Positions 9,105 through 16,832 of a stretch of DNA of 33,542 nucleotides are shown here, piece after piece. The DNA lies in NCBI RefSeq assembly GCF_000379985.1, contig NZ_KB904075.1, forward strand, positions 151 through 33,692. The letters are read 5' to 3'. Position 1 is the stretch's first letter. Every line of letters begins with the position of its first letter. The translations under genes were made by a program, and so were the position numbers. The notes beneath the pieces were generated by a model. That model saw only the letters and a program-made list of their open reading frames with translations, was not told the DNA's origin and did no database searches. The DNA comes from Streptococcus caballi DSM 19004. Its GTDB lineage: Bacteria > Bacillota > Bacilli > Lactobacillales > Streptococcaceae.

Positions 9105-10937
9105 TTACTCTGATTTATTTCGCTGAATAACAACACGTTTCTTTTGGGCATGGAGTAAATAAAGATTGTCGGCTAACTTCTCTAGGCTACCTCCAGTTAC
9201 TGTCCCAATCGTACCATCATTAACCCGAACCATCAGATAAACTTCATCAACAAAATGACCCAGATCAAGAGTGATTTTATCAGTTGTTACTGATTTAGAT
9301 ACTGTCACATTTGAGAAGCGTTCTATGGCTCCTCCCATTTGCGATTCAGTCAAATTTCTGATGGACGGTGCCGTTGTATAAAGCCACTTAAATTGTGCAG
9401 AAAGATTGCTATACATTTTTTTCCAGCCAAGCTTTGCGCCACGATCAACGTCTAAGGGATCGTCTGGGTGGACAAAGTGGTGACTAAGATAATGCATGTT
9501 GAGTTCGGATAGCATTGTGATTTTCATATAATCATCAATTAGTGTTCCAGAACTAATGCGTGGTGCCTCAATCATTCCGTCCTCAGCCACTTCAAATTCT
9601 TGACTGTAGACATAATGACCTGAGAAATAGTTACTTGCAATGACTTTGATTTCTGGATAATCTTTTTTCAGAATCTGACGAGCTTGTTCAGATAAAATAT
9701 TGGATGGCGGTACATAGACCGATTTCTGGGCGTCTGGAAAAAGCTCTCCTGTAAAACGAATTAACTCATTCAGAGAATTTTTAATGGCCTTCTCATTGGC
9801 CCATGTTTTATAATCAAACTCATCACCATAGTCGGTATCTGGTAGAACTAGCGGTTGGTGATTATAGCCATGATAACCGATTTCTCCACCACTTTTCAGC
9901 AAGGTCTTGCCAAAGTATGAAAAACGTGACTGGTCTTCCTGAGCTGGAACAGTACCATTTGTTTGGTTCTCATAATTTTCAATGACTACACCAGTGTACT
10001 TAATACCATATTTATTTGCTAACTTCATCATATCTGGCCACCAGACCATTGAATAAAAATCTGCAGTCTTCATATTGTAATCACGCTGAATATAAGTCCC
10101 ATCCCCATTTGGAACTGGAGAGGGAAAATCATCCAATGTGAATGAAGAAGCATTGATAACAGGATAAACTCCCACATCATCTAAAAGAGAATAGGTTGCC
10201 GCGTAGAAGCCACGATAAGCCTTGTCATAAATACCAAAGTTGTCAACCGCAACCCTTCCTTGACCATAGTCGTAAGACCAGACAAGAGGGACTTTGTTCT
10301 CATCATCTGTTGTCATATAAACTTTAGCATTATCGTCTAAGCTAACTTGCCAAGCAGATTCAAAAGCTTCATCAATTTTAAAACTTTGACCTCCTCCAAG
10401 CATAAAGTCCTTACTTGGTAAAATCGTTTTCACCATCGCATAATCGGATGACGTTATCATAATCCCCATTTGACGAGAGATAATAGAAGAAACAGAATCA
10501 CTCCCCAGAGTCATACCAAACATGACATTACCTCCAGCTTGCACCCAGTCCATCAAACTAAGAGCCTTCTCCCCCATAGATTCTAAACTTGGAGTCAATA
10601 CGACTACCGTCCGATAGGCAGTGTAATCTGGAATAGCTGTTGTCGCTATATCAATATAGTCACTTCCAACTTTCATATCTTTGAAAATCTGTTTAAAATT
10701 ATCAATTGCCTGTGCAGACGTTATGTTAGAACTATCGTAGATGACCAAATTGGTCTTAGGAAGACTATCAGCAACTTCTTGACTGGTCTTGACCTGTGAC
10801 TTTTTGAGGTAATATGAATTATTTTGCTTTGAGTTATAACGAACACCACCACGCTCAAAAAAAAGTCCTAATGATAATACAAGTAAAAATCCAAAGACAA
10901 GTAATAAACTGGTAAATGTAAATGTCTTTTTTTTCAA
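9105..10937 (-). CDS. pelA: PelA-type polysaccharide deacetylase (DUF2194, membrane-anchored)
   Basis: A 610-aa protein with an N-terminal membrane anchor (about residues 8-27), a flavodoxin-like DUF2194 domain (about 60-260) and a NodB-like deacetylase domain. Metal and catalytic motifs are FTLDDFPSP (Asp269/Asp270), GYHGYNH (His356, His360), VPPSN (409-413), EAPRISSG (457-464) and the HH pair at 486-487. It should remove acetyl groups from exported Pel outside the cell. Gram-negative PelA also has an N-terminal glycoside hydrolase domain; I see none here, as in other Gram-positive Pel clusters. The start is TTG at 10937, preceded by GGGAGA at about 8 nt. It sits 14 nt after pelE. Confidence 0.88.
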   Translation of the reverse strand: MKKKTFTFTSLLLVFGFLLVLSLGLFFERGGVRYNSKQNNSYYLKKSQVKTSQEVADSLPKTNLVIYDSSNITSAQAIDNFKQIFKDMKVGSDYIDIATTAIPDYTAYRTVVVLTPSLESMGEKALSLMDWVQAGGNVMFGMTLGSDSVSSIISRQMGIMITSSDYAMVKTILPSKDFMLGGGQSFKIDEAFESAWQVSLDDNAKVYMTTDDENKVPLVWSYDYGQGRVAVDNFGIYDKAYRGFYAATYSLLDDVGVYPVINASSFTLDDFPSPVPNGDGTYIQRDYNMKTADFYSMVWWPDMMKLANKYGIKYTGVVIENYENQTNGTVPAQEDQSRFSYFGKTLLKSGGEIGYHGYNHQPLVLPDTDYGDEFDYKTWANEKAIKNSLNELIRFTGELFPDAQKSVYVPPSNILSEQARQILKKDYPEIKVIASNYFSGHYVYSQEFEVAEDGMIEAPRISSGTLIDDYMKITMLSELNMHYLSHHFVHPDDPLDVDRGAKLGWKKMYSNLSAQFKWLYTTAPSIRNLTESQMGGAIERFSNVTVSKSVTTDKITLDLGHFVDEVYLMVRVNDGTIGTVTGGSLEKLADNLYLLHAQKKRVVIQRNKSE

Positions 10938-10951
10938 TGACTACTTCTCCC

Positions 10952-11848
10952 TTAATAAACTCCTGCTTGCCAGAAAGCGATCTTTTCTCGATTAGCTTTT
11001 GAAAAATAAACCCTACTCTTTTTTAAATCACTGAAAAACTGTTGAAGTTCTGTAGCAGATTTCTTGGCAATAATCCATTCCAAACGAACCATTAAAGTGG
11101 CTTCTTCATCTGGGAATTGTTCTCCCATCACATCAATAAGCTGTGATAACTTGTCTAACTTATTAGTTTCCAGATAAAGCATGGCTAACCGCTGGTAGTC
11201 TTCAATGTCCTTAATCTGATTTTTTCCAATCAAATTCTGCATAATGGTCATATAGCGTGATTTTAAAACATCAGATAGATGGCCTTCTAACAAATCGCTC
11301 ATTAAATAATCATATAGAAAATCTAGATAAGCTTTTTGAAAATTAAGATTATTTGGGTTTTCTGAAACCTTCATTTCCAACTCATCTAACTGTGTCTCAT
11401 ATTTGGTCGAGAGTTCGGACAAAATGGTAGTCGCATAGTGAACCACCTCTACATCATCATTAAGCCTTGCTTCCTTTAGTAGTGGAACAAATCGATCTGG
11501 ATTGACAAGAACAGCATCAATAATCAGTTCACGACGAATAGCTTTATTATTAAGGAGTAGCGCTTCTTGTAACGGAACAACATTTTGCAGTTGAAGGACT
11601 TGCTTCTTTTGACTGATTTTTTTGTGCTTAGCTTCTTCGATCCAGTCAAAATGCTCTGTTGCAATTTCCTCTTTTCCTACATGATTCTTACCGTGAGTAA
11701 CGTACAAGAAAGTTAACGGTCCCACAATTGGAAAAAATATTAAGAAAAATGACAATAAGTATGATAATGGACTCCTCTTAATAGGATGAAAAAATAGGAT
11801 TACTCCTGCTACTATAATATGAATAATAAAAAATAATATCATTAACAA
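10952..11848 (-). CDS. pelE: PelE-like protein with two membrane helices and helical repeats
   Basis: A 298-aa protein with two hydrophobic helices (about residues 2-20 and 27-49) and then a long charged helical region. That region resembles tetratricopeptide-type repeats (for example AYLDFLYDYLMSDLLEGH and LAMLYLETNKLDKLSQLID). This layout and the position between pelD and pelA match PelE, a scaffold of the Pel synthase complex. Sequence conservation is low, so the call rests mainly on architecture and order. The likely start is TTG at 11848, with AGGGGA 9 nt upstream; an ATG two codons later (11842) is possible but has poorer spacing. Confidence 0.7.
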   Translation of the reverse strand: MLMILFFIIHIIVAGVILFFHPIKRSPLSYLLSFFLIFFPIVGPLTFLYVTHGKNHVGKEEIATEHFDWIEEAKHKKISQKKQVLQLQNVVPLQEALLLNNKAIRRELIIDAVLVNPDRFVPLLKEARLNDDVEVVHYATTILSELSTKYETQLDELEMKVSENPNNLNFQKAYLDFLYDYLMSDLLEGHLSDVLKSRYMTIMQNLIGKNQIKDIEDYQRLAMLYLETNKLDKLSQLIDVMGEQFPDEEATLMVRLEWIIAKKSATELQQFFSDLKKSRVYFSKANREKIAFWQAGVY

Positions 11849-11875
11849 AACGAGGAATCCCCTATCTTTACATAA

Positions 11876-13942
11876 TTATGAAACATTTTTCTTGATTTCC
11901 AAACTAGCCAATAAGTCACTGAGGTCACTCACAGATTTAATTTTGACTGGCAAATTAGCCAATAAGTTTTCCAAAGAAACTTTATGCGTTTCAGAGACAA
12001 AAATATTCAAGAGATATAGCTTGCCATCAATTAAACTAAGACTATCTAACTGACTAATATGTTGCAGCAGATAGGTCACAATAGAAGTAAAGTCATAATC
12101 AGCACTAATTTCAATTTCTGCTAGCTGATAATGCAAATCTCCTGATGCTTCTTGACTGAGTAGCTCCAATTTTTTCTGAAAATCAGAGATATTATAGACT
12201 TGCTGCCCTGCAACTGTCGCATGATTCTGCTGTAATAAGCAATAACGGTAGAGCAACTGAAAAATATCTGTTAAAACAAGAAATAGATTTTGATGGTATA
12301 AGTCCAGCTTATTATTTGCAACTTGATCAACCACCAGGTAGAGTTGAGTATTTTGACCAGTCAATGAAGCTACAAACATAGGATAGCCTTTTTCCAACCG
12401 GTGATTAATCCATGTTTTCGTTTGACTCAAATCTGTCATAACGCTTGTCAAGTGCTGAATATTTTGAAGTGACTCTACTTTTTTGGTTGACTTGGATAAT
12501 TCCAATTTAAACTGTCCGGCATCATTTCTAGAATAAAGATAAATAGCATCTGTTGCAAAGAGCTCTGATGTCATTTGCACCATACGCGCCAAAAAGATGT
12601 CCAAGTAAGGCGTGTCTAATTTCTTCATATAAAAATTAATCTGCCCATAGCTATCTGTACGCCCAATCAGTTGATAAGTTAACTCTGACTGTTTCTCTAG
12701 TAAATCGTCAATAAACTGGTGTTCATCAGATAATTTTTGAGCCAATAACTTATTTTGCTCAACCAAATTATACTGACTATCCTTGCCTTGATCCTTGACA
12801 ATACCACTCACAGCCCCTGCAATAAACATAGCAATGTAGGCAATCCAATTTGAAGGCTCAAAGAAAATCGCAGAAAAACTAATGTTGCTGACTGTCATTG
12901 TATTATAAACTAAACTTAAAGATGACAGAAAGGCAGCTAAGAGACCGAATTTTGCACCAAGAAGAAGGCCTGATACCACCACGAATAACAGGCGATAATC
13001 AATCATATTGAAGTAAACTTGCTGACCAAGAACATGAGTCAAAACTTCACTAACAGCAAAAAAGACAAGAACAATGAGAAACTTACTCCAAATCGTATCT
13101 GCTCTAAAGACTGAAACCAGTCGATGCCACTCCTTAATTTGTTCAGACCCTTTTTTAGATGACATTTCTAACGAGCTAATATCCTCAAGTGGCGAAATTT
13201 TTGGAAACCAGCGATAAGTTTTACTAAGAAGTTTATCGCTGTGATTTAATTCAATAATTGCCGCATCATCTGTAAATAATTTTTCCTGACTTTCCTTGGA
13301 CATTTCCAAGCTTTCTGCTATCTGATGATAGCTAACAGAAAACTCATCTGGAATTGAGTAAATTGTACCTGAATCTTCTATTTTCCAGTTATCAACCATT
13401 CGATAGAGAAGTGCCAATAAGTCACCTTGATAAATCAGAAAAGCCTTTTGATCCCAATTTACTGTATTGTTTTCACTATCTAATAAATAACAAATAGTGT
13501 TTGCATCATATAAAAATAATGAACGAAGAATTTTCATTGTTAAACCGTAAGAGTCTCTATATGACAAGCATAGCTGTTCAGCTGCTGCTGCCAACAAACC
13601 TTTATTACTAACATGACTAAAGTTAAGGTACGGTCCTTCAACGTAAATAAAGTGACACTTCTTGTTTTTTAGGACATCAAGTACAGCCTCTAATTGTTGA
13701 AACTCCTCTTTTCCATCCAACTCTGGCGTCAAAAATTCCGAAAAATAAATAACAAAGTCAGCTTGATAAGTATCAATTAGTAGGTTAAGATCTGTTGATT
13801 CTGTCAGCGTGATACTTTTAATTTGTCTACTTCTTCTCTTTTTTATTTCTTTTCTTAATACAATAATTTCCTCATCAGGAAAAGCCTTTATCATAGCATT
13901 TTCTGAAATTTTATTGACATTCCCCATTAACAGAACAGTCAT
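11876..13942 (-). CDS. pelD: PelD-like membrane regulator with SDR-like N terminus and GAF domain
   Basis: A 688-aa protein. Residues 1-250 resemble an extended short-chain dehydrogenase, with AAAAEQLCLSYRDSYGLTMKI typical of epimerases. The glycine-rich NAD loop is lost (MGNVNKIS), and the catalytic YxxxK appears as His110 to Lys114, so it is probably a pseudoenzyme. About four membrane helices (286-380), a coiled coil (390-425) and a GAF-like domain (430-570) follow. A last domain (585-685) may be a degenerate GGDEF remnant. In Pseudomonas and Bacillus, PelD binds c-di-GMP through RxxD; I find no RxxD in the last domain. It is the first gene of the cluster; ATG with GGAGA upstream. Confidence 0.8.
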   Translation of the reverse strand: MTVLLMGNVNKISENAMIKAFPDEEIIVLRKEIKKRRSRQIKSITLTESTDLNLLIDTYQADFVIYFSEFLTPELDGKEEFQQLEAVLDVLKNKKCHFIYVEGPYLNFSHVSNKGLLAAAAEQLCLSYRDSYGLTMKILRSLFLYDANTICYLLDSENNTVNWDQKAFLIYQGDLLALLYRMVDNWKIEDSGTIYSIPDEFSVSYHQIAESLEMSKESQEKLFTDDAAIIELNHSDKLLSKTYRWFPKISPLEDISSLEMSSKKGSEQIKEWHRLVSVFRADTIWSKFLIVLVFFAVSEVLTHVLGQQVYFNMIDYRLLFVVVSGLLLGAKFGLLAAFLSSLSLVYNTMTVSNISFSAIFFEPSNWIAYIAMFIAGAVSGIVKDQGKDSQYNLVEQNKLLAQKLSDEHQFIDDLLEKQSELTYQLIGRTDSYGQINFYMKKLDTPYLDIFLARMVQMTSELFATDAIYLYSRNDAGQFKLELSKSTKKVESLQNIQHLTSVMTDLSQTKTWINHRLEKGYPMFVASLTGQNTQLYLVVDQVANNKLDLYHQNLFLVLTDIFQLLYRYCLLQQNHATVAGQQVYNISDFQKKLELLSQEASGDLHYQLAEIEISADYDFTSIVTYLLQHISQLDSLSLIDGKLYLLNIFVSETHKVSLENLLANLPVKIKSVSDLSDLLASLEIKKNVS

Positions 13943-14120
13943 AATATCTCCATAATTTTTATTTTTTAATTAAAAAGTATTTTCTTTAAAATTTTATCAT
14001 ATTTATTATTTGAATTATGAAATAGTTGTTAATTTTTATTATTTTAATATTTTAAACTTTAAATTTTTGTTACATTTTAGCTATGTTTTATAATTTTCTG
14101 TTAATTGTTATTTATTGTTT
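13943..14120. promoter_or_regulatory. Extremely AT-rich leader/promoter region of the pel cluster
   Basis: By my count only 17 of the 160 bases from 13961 to 14120 are G or C. Several TATAAT-like words occur on the minus strand, one of them a TG-A-TAAAAT near 14000, but no good -35 box, so I cannot fix the start site. The pelD transcript must begin here or further upstream. No gene is visible. Confidence 0.5.
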
Positions 14121-14154
14121 ATAATAAAAAAGAGAACCAGCGCAATAGCTGGTT
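14121..14154 (-). terminator. Rho-independent terminator downstream of the TetR gene
   Basis: On the minus strand AACCAGC, a 6-nt loop and GCTGGTT form a perfect 7-bp stem followed by CTCTTTTTTATT. It separates the TetR gene from the pel cluster. Confidence 0.75.
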
Positions 14155-14255
14155 ACTCCTTACTACGATAAAAAATCTAGTGATATTACTCAAGGCCTTT
14201 CAACAACCATATAGCTCAAACAGCTTTCTTACTCTACGTCGTTCTTCAAAAAAAA

Positions 14256-14864
14256 TCAATCGCGGTTAATGATGACACCCATGACAGTCAGGTGACCGTT
14301 GCTGATAAGAGTGATAACCAGACGCGCCAGCTCTTTGGCTGTCATAGAAAAGTCTGACTTGATCCACCAAATCAGAGTCCCCGTGAAAATACTAGTCAGA
14401 TAGGCCACGATAAAGTCCGTAGGAACGGGCTGCCCAGACTCGGTGACATTGAGTTTGGCTAGCAGGTCAGCGTACTTGTCGTGCATGAGTTGGCTAAAAC
14501 TTTCCTGCATGACTTCCTGCGAAATGCTCTTGGCGACAATCTTAGCAATGGCTGGATTTTTCTCTAAACTATGATAAAAATTAGTTAGTAGATTCTCAGC
14601 CTTTCTGACCATGAATGTATCGCCACTTGCAACCTGAGCCGCATCAATCATGTCAGACAGTTGGATGAGCAACTGTTTTTTAATACCATCTTGCAGCTGA
14701 TCCTTATCGGCGTAGTGAGAATAAAAAGTAGCACGATTAATCATAGCTTCGTCTGCGATATCTTGAACAGTAATTTTCTCGTAGGGCTTCTGACTGAGCA
14801 ACTTTGTAAAGGCATCAAAGATGAGTTTTTCAGTTCTTAGGTAACGAATATCGGTAAATTTCAT
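14256..14864 (-). CDS. TetR/AcrR-family transcriptional regulator
   Basis: A 202-aa protein. The N-terminal helix-turn-helix contains YEKITVQDIADEAMINRATFYSHYADKDQL (shown in parts: ITVQDIADEA, then RATFYSHY; residues about 31-57), the TetR signature. The C-terminal ligand-binding domain resembles the type seen in DhaS-like regulators (FIVAYLTSIFTGTLIWWIK). It is divergently placed, 184 bp from the dehydratase-activator operon. The intergenic region holds repeated CAAC-N5-GTTG words and a perfect palindrome, so it probably represses that operon and itself. The ligand is unknown; an acyl-CoA or carboxylic acid is a guess. It has its own terminator, so it is not part of the pel transcript. Confidence 0.88.
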   Translation of the reverse strand: MKFTDIRYLRTEKLIFDAFTKLLSQKPYEKITVQDIADEAMINRATFYSHYADKDQLQDGIKKQLLIQLSDMIDAAQVASGDTFMVRKAENLLTNFYHSLEKNPAIAKIVAKSISQEVMQESFSQLMHDKYADLLAKLNVTESGQPVPTDFIVAYLTSIFTGTLIWWIKSDFSMTAKELARLVITLISNGHLTVMGVIINRD

Positions 14865-14886
14865 GATTTTCCTTTCAAGATAAACG

Positions 14887-15009
14887 ACAGATTGTTGGTT
14901 ATGTGTTGTTTAAACAACAGTTTTAAAAAAATCAACGATTGAAATTGATAAATTGAGTTTTATAATAATATTATAACAAACAATCTGTTGCTTATCCAAC
15001 GGATTGTTG
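14887..15009. promoter_or_regulatory. Candidate TetR operators in the divergent intergenic region
   Basis: A 16-bp perfect palindrome, TGTTGTTTAAACAACA, lies at 14904-14919. Three copies of a CAAC-N5-GTTG-like word surround it: ACAGATTGTTG (14887-14897), CAATCTGTTG (14981-14990, opposite orientation) and CAACGGATTGTTG (14997-15009). Two flank the plus-strand start site and two lie next to the TetR gene start. Their arrangement between the regulator and its divergent neighbour suggests operators; binding is not shown. Confidence 0.6.
14939..14966 (+). promoter_or_regulatory. Promoter of the dehydratase-activator operon
   Basis: TTGAAA (14939-14944), a 16-bp spacer and a perfect TATAAT (14961-14966). 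Transcription would start near 14973, just before two operator-like repeats, so a bound repressor would block elongation or initiation. Confidence 0.7.
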
Positions 15010-15048
15010 ACAGGCTGACACTTTGTTGCCTAGAAACGAGGAAGACAA

Positions 15049-16821
15049 TTGTATAAAGCAGGTATTGATGTCGGCTCAACAACCGTTAAGGTCGTTGTGT
15101 TCGATGAAAAGGACAATCTACTTTTCGCACGCTATGAACGTCACTATTCAGATGTTAAAGCGGCGACCATCAAAGTTTTAAGAGAAGCTATCTCTGAAAT
15201 CGGGGATTGCCAAGTTTCAATTGCTATCACTGGCTCCGGTGGTATGGGCCTATCTGACGCAGCAAACATTCCTTTTGTTCAAGAAGTGATCGCTGCCACC
15301 ACTACCGTTGAAAAGCGCATTCCACAAACCGATGTGGTCATTGAACTGGGTGGTGAAGATGCCAAGATGACCTTCTTCGGTGATGCTCTCGAACAGCGCA
15401 TGAACGGGACTTGTGCCGGTGGTACAGGAGCCTTTATTGACCAAATGGCCGAGCTGCTCAAGACAGATGCTAATGGCGTTAACGAATTAGCCAAGGGTTA
15501 TAAAACCATCTATCCTATCGCCAGCCGCTGCGGAGTTTTTGCCAAGACAGATGTTCAGCCCCTCATCAACGAAGGCGCGCGCAAGGAAGATATCGCTGCT
15601 TCTATCTTCCAAGCCGTGGTCAATCAAACCATCGCAGGATTAGCTTCAGGTCGTAAAATCACTGGTAATATTGCCTTTCTAGGTGGCCCACTCTTTTTCA
15701 TGAGTGAATTGCGCCAACGTTTCATTGAGACCCTTAATATTGCTCCTGAAAATGTGATTTTCCCAGAAAATCCACAACTCTTTGTTGCCATGGGAGCTGC
15801 CTTTGATGAAGACCAAGCAGTTCTTAAATTGTCACAAATTATTGACAACCTCAATCACAACACTTCTGAATCACTGGTACCTAAAAGCACTCTGGACGTC
15901 CTCTTCAAGAACCAAGAGGAACTTGACATTTGGCGCCAACGCCACAATGAAGCTAGCGCTCAATATAAAGACATCGCGACTGCTTCTGGTCCAGTCTTCC
16001 TCGGTATTGATGCAGGGTCTACCACTTCTAAGGTTATCCTGACCGACCCAGATGGCAATATCCTCTTCCAAAACTACGGCAGTAACAAAGGACAGCCTCT
16101 TGAATCAGTGATCGCTGTCCTCAAAGAAATCTACCATCAATTGCCAGAGGAGGCCTTTATTGCTCGTTCTTGTGTGACAGGCTATGGTGAGAATCTCATC
16201 AAGGCTGCGCTTCGCGTGGATTACGGTGAAGTCGAAACGGTAGCCCACTTCAAGGCTGCCAACTACTTCAATCCCGGCGTTGACTTTATCCTTGACATCG
16301 GTGGTCAAGACATGAAAGCCATGTCTGTTCAAGATGGGGCACTTTCTAGCATCCAACTCAACGAAGCCTGTTCGTCTGGCTGCGGTTCCTTCATTGAAAC
16401 CTTTGCCAAATCGCTCAAATATGATGTCAAAGACTTCGCTCAAGTTGCCTTGCTGGCAGAGCACCCGGTTGACCTCGGTTCTAAATGTACCGTCTTCATG
16501 AACTCTAAAGTTAAGCAAGTGCAAAAAGAAGGGGCAACCGTTGCTGACATTTCTGCTGGACTTTCCTACTCTGTTATTAAAAATGCCCTCTATAAGGTTA
16601 TCAAACTCAAACGTCCTGAAGACCTTGGTGAAAAAATCGTTGTCCAAGGCGGTACCTTCTACAACGAAGCCGTTCTGCGTGCCTTTGAATTGGTTTCAGG
16701 TCGAGAAGTCGTCCGCCCAAGCATTGCTGGACTCATGGGAGCTTATGGCTGCGCTCTCATTGCTCAAGAAAAATACGAAGACGAAACCCACACCCACCAA
16801 GCTCAAGCCATCATGGTATAA
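15049..16821 (+). CDS. 2-hydroxyacyl-CoA dehydratase activator (duplicated BadF/BadG/BcrA/BcrD ASKHA ATPase)
   Basis: A 590-aa protein made of two consecutive activase domains. The first has [14 protein letters not shown] (2-15), [21 protein letters not shown] (Cys about 121) and ASRCGVF (Cys about 160). The second starts near residue 317 with [12 protein letters not shown] and has [19 protein letters not shown] and [10 protein letters not shown]. In HgdC-type activators these paired cysteines hold a [4Fe-4S] cluster between two subunits, and ATP hydrolysis drives one electron into the dehydratase. Both halves keep both cysteines, so one polypeptide could mimic the dimer. The TTG start is supported by GAGGAAG about 6 nt upstream; no ATG fits before the GIDVGST strand. 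It stands 11 nt before the dehydratase-like gene. The real substrate is unknown. Confidence 0.88.
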   Translation: MYKAGIDVGSTTVKVVVFDEKDNLLFARYERHYSDVKAATIKVLREAISEIGDCQVSIAITGSGGMGLSDAANIPFVQEVIAATTTVEKRIPQTDVVIELGGEDAKMTFFGDALEQRMNGTCAGGTGAFIDQMAELLKTDANGVNELAKGYKTIYPIASRCGVFAKTDVQPLINEGARKEDIAASIFQAVVNQTIAGLASGRKITGNIAFLGGPLFFMSELRQRFIETLNIAPENVIFPENPQLFVAMGAAFDEDQAVLKLSQIIDNLNHNTSESLVPKSTLDVLFKNQEELDIWRQRHNEASAQYKDIATASGPVFLGIDAGSTTSKVILTDPDGNILFQNYGSNKGQPLESVIAVLKEIYHQLPEEAFIARSCVTGYGENLIKAALRVDYGEVETVAHFKAANYFNPGVDFILDIGGQDMKAMSVQDGALSSIQLNEACSSGCGSFIETFAKSLKYDVKDFAQVALLAEHPVDLGSKCTVFMNSKVKQVQKEGATVADISAGLSYSVIKNALYKVIKLKRPEDLGEKIVVQGGTFYNEAVLRAFELVSGREVVRPSIAGLMGAYGCALIAQEKYEDETHTHQAQAIMV

Positions 16822-16832
16822 GGAGAATGTAA

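Noticed and set aside
13391..13402. RMVD (residues 181-184) in PelD as a possible c-di-GMP RxxD site
   Set aside because: It lies in the SDR-like N-terminal domain, not in the C-terminal domain where the inhibitory site of PelD is found.
16105..16647. Long open frame of 180 codons on the minus strand inside the activator gene
   Set aside because: It is antisense to a clearly conserved protein, has no ribosome-binding site or family likeness, and arises from the strong codon bias of the host gene.
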